A stretch of 64,000 bases of DNA, taken from the NCBI GenBank assembly GCA_947482665.1, contig CANKJK010000007.1, forward strand, positions 124,001-188,000, in the 5' to 3' direction. The DNA is from Acidobacteriota bacterium (lineage in GTDB: Bacteria; Acidobacteriota; Vicinamibacteria; Vicinamibacterales; UBA2999). Positions 58,073 to 64,000 of this stretch are shown here, piece after piece. Both the position numbers and the translations under genes were made by a program. The notes beneath the pieces were generated by a model. The model made no database searches. It was not told the origin of the DNA and saw nothing but the letters and a program-made list of their open reading frames with translations. Positions within the stretch are counted from its first letter, which is position 1; every line of letters begins with the position of its first letter.

Positions 58073-59140
58073 TTCCGGCTCGCTTTCGGCATTGTGGTCA
58101 CCATCGCCCTTGTCTCTACCAATGGCGCGCAACCCCGTTAGGACTTGGTCACCATACGGAGTCAGCGTCCAATAAGTGTGCGTGTCCTTGATGCTTCTGG
58201 GTCTCTGACTTTTCGTGATCAGGCCTAGAGCCCGAAGTTGCACTTTGATAGTTTGAAAATCGTGGTCGCTAATTGAGAACTCGCGGAGCCTGGCGTGATC
58301 CTTTAGGCGCTTATCACCCCGGCGCGAGTTAGCGGAACGATGCTCGACGGTCGCATTCAGGGCTCGGCGAAGTTGGTAGTCGTCCGCCTCGTTGATCATG
58401 AGGGGACCCACGTCATAGAAGATCTCGTCCCAGCTGACATTGACGCTGCGAGTCCATTTCCACGACACCGCCTCCGCGTCAGTTGATGAGAACGTGAAGT
58501 CGAGAGAGAACTCATCATCCCCCTGAGCTAGCCTCTCACTTCCAGCCGGGGCCGACGAGCGAGCCTCCTCGAGTCGGCTCTCAAGTTCTTCGATCCGTTT
58601 ACGCAGCCGAAGCACTTCTGGCGCTGCGAGGGACTCTGTCGCATCGTCGGCCCTGATCCAGCCCACTGCGGGTGCTGTCTTTGTGAGACGCACGAGGCTC
58701 CTGCTCACCACCGAACCGAGCTCGGCTGGTGTTTCCCAGTACTTGCACATCTTCTGTTGAAGCAACTCGCGAAAGGCCGAGAGCTTCTCCCTGCCGGCAT
58801 CCGTCTGCTCGACTGCCCCCGCCTGTAGCTTGAGGGGATCCTTGTGGAGGAACGCGATCACTGGTTTCGCAGCTTCGGTGGCGTACCGATACTCCATCTC
58901 GGTATAACTCTGCCCGTTTGGCCCGAGCGAACCGTAGCGCCCAGCTGAGACAACGATGTAGTAGTCGCATTCGTCAATCACCTTCTTGATCAACGACCAC
59001 TGGTCCTCATTGGCCGCAGGAAACAGTTCCATGCCGGCCGGCATGCAGTCGAGTTCTAGTAGGGCGTGCATGATTTCTTGACGCTCGACTCGGAGGTCCT
59101 CGTACGTTGAACTGACGAAGACTTGATATCGCTTTTCCAT
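58067..59140 (-). CDS. DUF4062-domain protein with C-terminal winged-helix-like region
   Basis: 357 residues. N-terminal DUF4062: YQVFVSSTYEDLRVERQEI, DECDYYIVVSAGRYGSLG and SYTEMEYRYATEA (about 4-95). A coiled coil follows (LRKRIEELESRLEEAR, about 180-200). The C-terminal third, with FQTIKVQLRALGLITKSQ and TYWTLTPYGDQVLTGL, looks like a winged-helix reader. The DUF4062 block is reminiscent of TIR-like Rossmannoid domains used in bacterial immunity; that fold link is inference. ATG 59140 has no ribosome site. An attC-like site overlaps its stop, so it is a likely integron cassette. Confidence 0.78.
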   Translation of the reverse strand: MEKRYQVFVSSTYEDLRVERQEIMHALLELDCMPAGMELFPAANEDQWSLIKKVIDECDYYIVVSAGRYGSLGPNGQSYTEMEYRYATEAAKPVIAFLHKDPLKLQAGAVEQTDAGREKLSAFRELLQQKMCKYWETPAELGSVVSRSLVRLTKTAPAVGWIRADDATESLAAPEVLRLRKRIEELESRLEEARSSAPAGSERLAQGDDEFSLDFTFSSTDAEAVSWKWTRSVNVSWDEIFYDVGPLMINEADDYQLRRALNATVEHRSANSRRGDKRLKDHARLREFSISDHDFQTIKVQLRALGLITKSQRPRSIKDTHTYWTLTPYGDQVLTGLRAIGRDKGDGDHNAESEPEG

Positions 59141-59177
59141 CAACAGGCTTTTCCTGAAGGCTAACGTTGTTTATCTG

Positions 59178-59254
59178 GAATGCGCCAATCCCCGGTTCTG
59201 AGCGCCTTCTGGCCCGCAGCGCCCATCCACCCCGCCCACCATTCCGGCGCATTC
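59178..59254. repeat. Inverted repeat with internal direct repeat in the 59141-59411 gap
   Basis: GAATGCGCC (59178-59186) and GGCGCATTC (59246-59254) form a 9-bp perfect inverted repeat. AGCGCCTTCTG occurs twice, at 59201-59211 and 59279-59289. Minus-strand GTTAGCC (59159-59165) and GTTAGGC (59307-59313) boxes flank. Could be another attC-like structure; the 5' box is not recognisable. No gene is seen in this 271-bp gap. Confidence 0.45.
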
Positions 59255-59411
59255 TGCCCCCTGCCAAACGAAAGGACAAGCGCCTTCTGCGGTATTGCCC
59301 CATGCGGCCTAACCCCACAATCCGCGGTTTAGACCGCACGCAGGCTTTCACTCCCCCGTCACACCCCGTGCGCTAAAATCACGGCCTCGACTTCCCTTTC
59401 AGGAGACACAC

Positions 59412-60050
59412 ATGACCCGACGACTCGCGATCGCCCTTCTGGCGGCACTCTGCATCACGCCGCTGGCCGCCCAGGGCACCAAGGGCTGGAAGCTGCGCGT
59501 GGACAAGAGCACCAGCGCTTCAGACCCGGATGGTTCCGGCGCCATTCAGTTCATGGCGATGGGCGGCGGCTTCCACGCCGTGAATCCGCAGGCGGCGGTC
59601 TACTGGAACCCGGCCAACACGGCCTCGGGCACCTACACGCTCAAGGGCAGCTTCAAGCTGCTGAAGCCCTCGGGCCACACCAACTACTACGGGCTGGTGT
59701 TCGGCGGCGCGGAACTCGAAGGCGCCAAGCAGGCCTACACCTACTTCCTCGTGGCGCAGGACGGCACGTGGCTGATCAAGACGCGCAATGGGGACGAAGT
59801 GGTCCGCGGCTCGAACCCGGCGGACGTGGCGCCGAAGACGATGAATGAGGCAGTGGCCAAGCCCGGTGCGGATGGCTCCTCGGTGAACAAGCTCGAGGTC
59901 CGTGTGGGCGCCGACAAGGTGGACTACGTGGTCAACGGCACGGTGGTGCACTCGACGCCGAAGAGCGCGGTCCGCACGGACGGCGTGTACGGCTTCCGCA
60001 TCAACCACCTGCTCGAAGTGATGGTCGAAGACGTAGCGGTTTCGAAGTAA
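59412..60050 (+). CDS. Secreted protein with lectin/glucanase-like beta-sandwich features
   Basis: 212 residues: signal peptide cleaved near LAAQG (residue 21). The rest is rich in beta-strands, with GTYTLKGSFKLLKPSGHTN, YYGLVFGGAELEG, NKLEVRVGADKVDYVVNG and a terminal VMVEDVAVSK. This pattern is typical of concanavalin-like/DUF1080-type folds, but catalytic residues cannot be placed. AGGAG is 6 nt before ATG 59412. Role unknown; isolated on the plus strand next to the accessory segment. Confidence 0.7.
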   Translation: MTRRLAIALLAALCITPLAAQGTKGWKLRVDKSTSASDPDGSGAIQFMAMGGGFHAVNPQAAVYWNPANTASGTYTLKGSFKLLKPSGHTNYYGLVFGGAELEGAKQAYTYFLVAQDGTWLIKTRNGDEVVRGSNPADVAPKTMNEAVAKPGADGSSVNKLEVRVGADKVDYVVNGTVVHSTPKSAVRTDGVYGFRINHLLEVMVEDVAVSK

Positions 60051-60101
60051 TGCTGCAGGGCCGGTTCCGCCAGGGACCGGCCCGCCTTCCGCACTCCCCC
60101 G

Positions 60102-61242
<1,141 letters not shown>

Positions 61243-61294
61243 GGTCACTCCCTTGTGTATCGAACGGACCCCTCAACGATAAACGAAAAGGGTC

Positions 61295-62005
61295 CTACTT
61301 CTTCACCGTGGAGGGCAGGTGCGGCGGCAGCATCTGGCCGGGCACGGCGTTAGGCGCCCCGCTGGCGTCGCGCGTCAGGCCCTTCTTGAGCATGTCCTGA
61401 ATCACCTCTTCCTGGTTGGTCTTCCAGGTGGCGGGGTTGGCGAGCACGGGCGAGGGCGCAATCTTCTGGTAGGAGCCGACGTGCTCGTCCGTGGTCCAGA
61501 TGCGCTCCTTCATGCGCCAGCCCTCGGGCGTCTTCACGTAGACGTCCTCGTACTTGCCCATCAGGTCGATGGTGGGCTTGCCGCCCGGCTCCTTCACCGA
61601 GATGCCCATCATCATGGACGACCCACGCGCGGTGCCGTCGGGCAGGCCGATGATCACGGGCGACGTGTTGAAGTGGCGGTTGCCACCCTTCGTGGCCTGG
61701 CCGTCTGGCGCGACGAGCGCGCCGTAGAAGTTCTCGAAGTCCTCGGGCTTGAGCATGGGGTGGCCGGCAATCACGGACCGCGCCCCCGGCATGAACATCC
61801 ACGAGGCATTGCGCACGGAGCCCGGGTCCACGTCGCGTGGATACTCGGACTGGAGCTGCAGGATCTCGATGTAATCCTCGGGCGCCAGGTTCACGTGCGT
61901 GCCCTTCATGATCTGGGGCTTCGCGTCGAGCACGTGCGTCGCATAGGAGGAGATGGTCGCCACGAGGGCGCCGGCAAAGAAGTAGGCGAACTTGGATGGC
62001 GTCAT
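61295..62005 (-). CDS. SnoaL-like (NTF2 fold) exported protein, tandem copy 1
   Basis: 236 residues with one N-terminal hydrophobic helix (about 6-22, probable membrane anchor or signal). The NTF2-like domain begins at PEDYIEILQLQSEYPRDVD and runs through HVGSYQKIAPSPVLANP. It is nearly identical in layout to the following gene, with a Pro-rich C-terminal extension of about 12 residues. SnoaL-like proteins include hydroxynitrile or polyketide cyclases and structural dimers; no active-site claim is made. GGGAG is 4 nt before ATG 62005. Confidence 0.75.
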   Translation of the reverse strand: MTPSKFAYFFAGALVATISSYATHVLDAKPQIMKGTHVNLAPEDYIEILQLQSEYPRDVDPGSVRNASWMFMPGARSVIAGHPMLKPEDFENFYGALVAPDGQATKGGNRHFNTSPVIIGLPDGTARGSSMMMGISVKEPGGKPTIDLMGKYEDVYVKTPEGWRMKERIWTTDEHVGSYQKIAPSPVLANPATWKTNQEEVIQDMLKKGLTRDASGAPNAVPGQMLPPHLPSTVKK

Positions 62006-62015
62006 GGCTCTCCCG

Positions 62016-62690
62016 TCAGCGTCCGGCCGGCACGGGCGCCGGCACGCCCTGGGAATCGCGCGTCAGGCCCTTCTTGAGCAGGTCCTGAATCACTTCCTCC
62101 TGGTTGGTCTTCCACGTGGCGGGGTTTGCGAGCACGGGCGAAGGCGCCACCTTCTGATAGGAGCCGACGTGCTGGTCGGCAGTCCAGATGCGCTCCTTCA
62201 TCCGCCAGCCGTCCGGCGTCCGCACGTACACATCTTCATACTTCCCCATCAGGTCGATGGTGGGCTTGCCGCCGGGCTCCTTCACGGAGACGCCCATCAT
62301 CAGCGACGACCCGCGCGCGGTGCCGTCGGGCAACCCGATGATCACGGGCGACATGTTGAAGTGGCGATTCCCACCCTTGCTGGCCTGCCCTTCGGCCGCC
62401 ACGAGCCCCCCGTAGAAGTTCTCGAAGTCGGCGGGCTTGAGCATCGGGTGACCGGAGATCACGGACCGGGCGTCCTTCGTGAACATCCAGCCCGCGTTGC
62501 GGACGGAGCCTGGGTCCACGTCGCGCGGATACTCGGTCTGCAGCTGCAGAATCTCGAGGTAATCCGCGGGCGAGAGATTCACGTGGGTGCCCTTCGGGAT
62601 GGCCGGCTTCGCGCCCAACTGGTGGGTCGTGTAGCTGACGATCATCGCGACGAGGGCACCGGCAAAGAAGTGGGCGAACTTTGAAGACAT
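62016..62690 (-). CDS. SnoaL-like (NTF2 fold) exported protein, tandem copy 2
   Basis: 224 residues, clearly homologous to copy 1 over the whole length: KGTHVNLSPADYLEILQLQ, GNRHFNMSPVIIGLPDGTAR, DLMGKYEDVYVRTPDGWRM and EEVIQDLLKKGLTRD match almost residue for residue. The hydrophobic N-terminal anchor is retained. The 10-bp gap to copy 1 implies co-expression and a recent duplication. Same caution on function. Confidence 0.75.
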   Translation of the reverse strand: MSSKFAHFFAGALVAMIVSYTTHQLGAKPAIPKGTHVNLSPADYLEILQLQTEYPRDVDPGSVRNAGWMFTKDARSVISGHPMLKPADFENFYGGLVAAEGQASKGGNRHFNMSPVIIGLPDGTARGSSLMMGVSVKEPGGKPTIDLMGKYEDVYVRTPDGWRMKERIWTADQHVGSYQKVAPSPVLANPATWKTNQEEVIQDLLKKGLTRDSQGVPAPVPAGR

Positions 62691-62748
62691 CGGCGGCGAG
62701 TCTAGGACCCACCTCCGGCTGAGTCAAACGGATTCTCGGAGGATACCG

Positions 62749-64000
62749 TCAGGCCTGTGACCGCGACCCGAGGGCTGCGAGCAACGCGACGATCGTGGCG
62801 GCCAGGCACAGCCACGGCACCACGTCGCCACACCTGCCATATACGGTCCGCTCCTGAATCAGCCGCACCTCACCCACGAGCGCCACACGCTCAAAGAGGC
62901 CCGAGCGCAGCGTCACCCGGCCGTACGGGTCCACGATGCCGGAGATGCCCGTGTTGGCCGACCGGGCGAGATAGCGCCCCTGCTCGATGGCGCGCAGCAT
63001 CGCGGACTCAAAGTGCTGGTAGGGCGCGGAGGTGCGGCCATACCAGGCGTCGTTGGTGATGGTGGTCAGGAGTTCGCTGCCGCGGAGCACCGCATCGCGC
63101 ACGAGCTCCGGGTAGACAACCTCGTAGCAGATGGACGTGCTCGTGGGGTGCCCGTTCACGGGCAGCATCACCGTTTCGGTGCCGGGCACGAACTCGGCGA
63201 GGCTCTCCACAATCGGCGTCACGAACGAGAGCAGGCCCTTGAGCGGAATGAACTCGCCGAAGGGCACGAGGTGCATCTTGCGGTAGATGGCTTCCGTCGA
63301 GCCGGTCGGCCCGATGAGGTGGGCGGCGTTGTAGAGCCGCAGCGGCAGCCGCTTCACTTCGTCGCTCCCGATGAGGAGCGGCACGTGGAGCTCCCGCGCC
63401 AGGGCGTGCACGCGCTGGCCCTCCGGGTCCTCTTCCAGCATGAAGGGCGTGGAGGATTCCGGCCAGAGCACGTAGGCCGCTCCGCGCGAGACGGCGTCCC
63501 GAGTCAGCGCGAGATGGTCCGAGAGGATCGCGTCGGCCAGGCGCGGGTCCCACTTCGCAGTCTGCTCGATGTTGCCCTGCACGAGGCCCACCGTGAGCGG
63601 CGTGCCCGTCCGTGTGAGGCGACCGTCGGCGATGCGCGCTGAGCCCCAGGCCCACACGCCACCACCGAGCACCGCCGTCGCCACCAGCATCAGCAGCGCC
63701 TGCCGTCCGCGCCGTAGCAGCGCCGCGCCAAGGAGCACGTTCACCATCACCACGAGCAGGCTCAGGCCATAGACGCCGGTGAGGCTCGCGAGCTGCGCCA
63801 CTGGCAGCACCGTGGCCTGGCTGCCGCCCAGGGGCGTCCACGGAAAACCGCCGAAGAACCAGCCGCGCAGATACTCCCCCGCCACCCAGGCCGCAGGCAG
63901 CACGGCCAGCCCGCGCAGACCGACCTTCTGTGCGAGGAGTCCCGTCGCGGCCGTCGCCGCGCCCGTGTAGAGCGCCATGTAGAGCGCGAGGAGCAGCATC
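62749..64000 (-). CDS. lnt: Apolipoprotein N-acyltransferase (5' end beyond window edge)
   Basis: 416 visible residues, N-terminus missing. Several transmembrane helices precede a nitrilase-like periplasmic domain with the catalytic triad: Glu in VLWPESSTPF, Lys in IYRKMHLVPFGEF, Cys in STSICYEVVYPE. C-terminal membrane helix LCLAATIVALLAALGS. It adds the third acyl chain to lipoproteins, which LolCD-type machinery (31.2-33.1 kb) then exports. Confidence 0.93.
   Translation of the reverse strand, partial: MLLLALYMALYTGAATAATGLLAQKVGLRGLAVLPAAWVAGEYLRGWFFGGFPWTPLGGSQATVLPVAQLASLTGVYGLSLLVVMVNVLLGAALLRRGRQALLMLVATAVLGGGVWAWGSARIADGRLTRTGTPLTVGLVQGNIEQTAKWDPRLADAILSDHLALTRDAVSRGAAYVLWPESSTPFMLEEDPEGQRVHALARELHVPLLIGSDEVKRLPLRLYNAAHLIGPTGSTEAIYRKMHLVPFGEFIPLKGLLSFVTPIVESLAEFVPGTETVMLPVNGHPTSTSICYEVVYPELVRDAVLRGSELLTTITNDAWYGRTSAPYQHFESAMLRAIEQGRYLARSANTGISGIVDPYGRVTLRSGLFERVALVGEVRLIQERTVYGRCGDVVPWLCLAATIVALLAALGSRSQA

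Larger units (their letters stand above)
56580..59165 (-). mobile_element. Candidate integron cassette-array fragment without integrase (CALIN-like)
   Basis: Three same-direction genes of visibly lower GC than their flanks (for example 31 of 60 G+C at 56641-56700, against 40 of 60 at 54001-54060). They are separated by gaps holding one well-formed attC-like site (58003-58072), a doubtful one (about 57017-57085) and a GTTAGCC box just before the DUF4062 gene (59159-59165). No integrase gene is in the window. Boundaries are approximate. Confidence 0.55.

Overview
The window is a high-GC bacterial chromosome segment, gene-dense and coded almost entirely on the minus strand. Only four genes run on the plus strand: a cupredoxin lipoprotein, a small beta-barrel, a class A PBP and a secreted protein. 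The organism is most likely an acidobacterium of the Vicinamibacteria type. This is inferred from the combination of an Oar-like TonB receptor with a carboxypeptidase-regulatory N-domain, futalosine-type menaquinone genes, a lipid A/BamA cluster, an HspR-regulated dnaK locus and an lnt-prfB region. No rRNA, tRNA or CRISPR array was found.

Layout. 1-3.7 kb: an edge-truncated deacetylase, a secreted double-VOC protein, a cupredoxin lipoprotein behind a sigma-54-type promoter, and a DUF374 acyltransferase. 3.7-7.1 kb: ETF-quinone oxidoreductase with EtfA and EtfB, which move electrons from acyl-CoA dehydrogenases to the quinone pool. 7.2-11.1 kb: type II fatty-acid synthesis genes read yceD-rpmF-fabD-fabG-acpP-fabF, without plsX or fabH. 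11.3-15.8 kb: tonB-like, a 25-codon membrane ORF, miaA, hfq, deoB and dgt, tightly packed. 15.8-21.6 kb: menaquinone genes (a cysteine-free radical-SAM-like paralogue, mqnA, mqnC, deaminase, prenyltransferase, menG). 21.6-35.6 kb: an envelope cluster (lolC, lolD, clpC, bamA, lipoprotein, ompH/skp, a fabZ-lpxA fusion, lpxI, Gfo/Idh) preceded by lysS, nusB and ribH. 35.7-44.6 kb: enoyl-CoA hydratase, small membrane proteins, the large TonB receptor, a PfkB kinase with MTA phosphorylase, and a methylmalonyl-CoA epimerase/MBL fusion beside MeaB.

44.6-56.4 kb: a small OMP, a tandem pair of exported paralogues, HemW, a DnaC-like ATPase, hspR-dnaJ-dnaK (no grpE), a divergent class A PBP, an M1 peptidase and a SRPBCC protein. 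56.6-59.2 kb is different. Three lower-GC genes (membrane protein, GIY-YIG/DUF4357, DUF4062) carry at least one site with the structural hallmarks of an integron attC site. It overlaps the stop codon of the DUF4062 gene, so this looks like a cassette-array fragment without an integrase. 59.4-64 kb returns to core genes: a secreted protein, prfB with its programmed +1 frameshift, two tandem SnoaL-like paralogues and an edge-truncated lnt.

The items most worth follow-up are the attC-flanked cassettes, the FabZ-LpxA fusion, the cysteine-free MqnE/MqnC-like protein inside the menaquinone operon, the epimerase-MBL fusion, the sigma-54 promoter of the cupredoxin gene, and the predicted leaderless dnaK/PBP divergent promoter.
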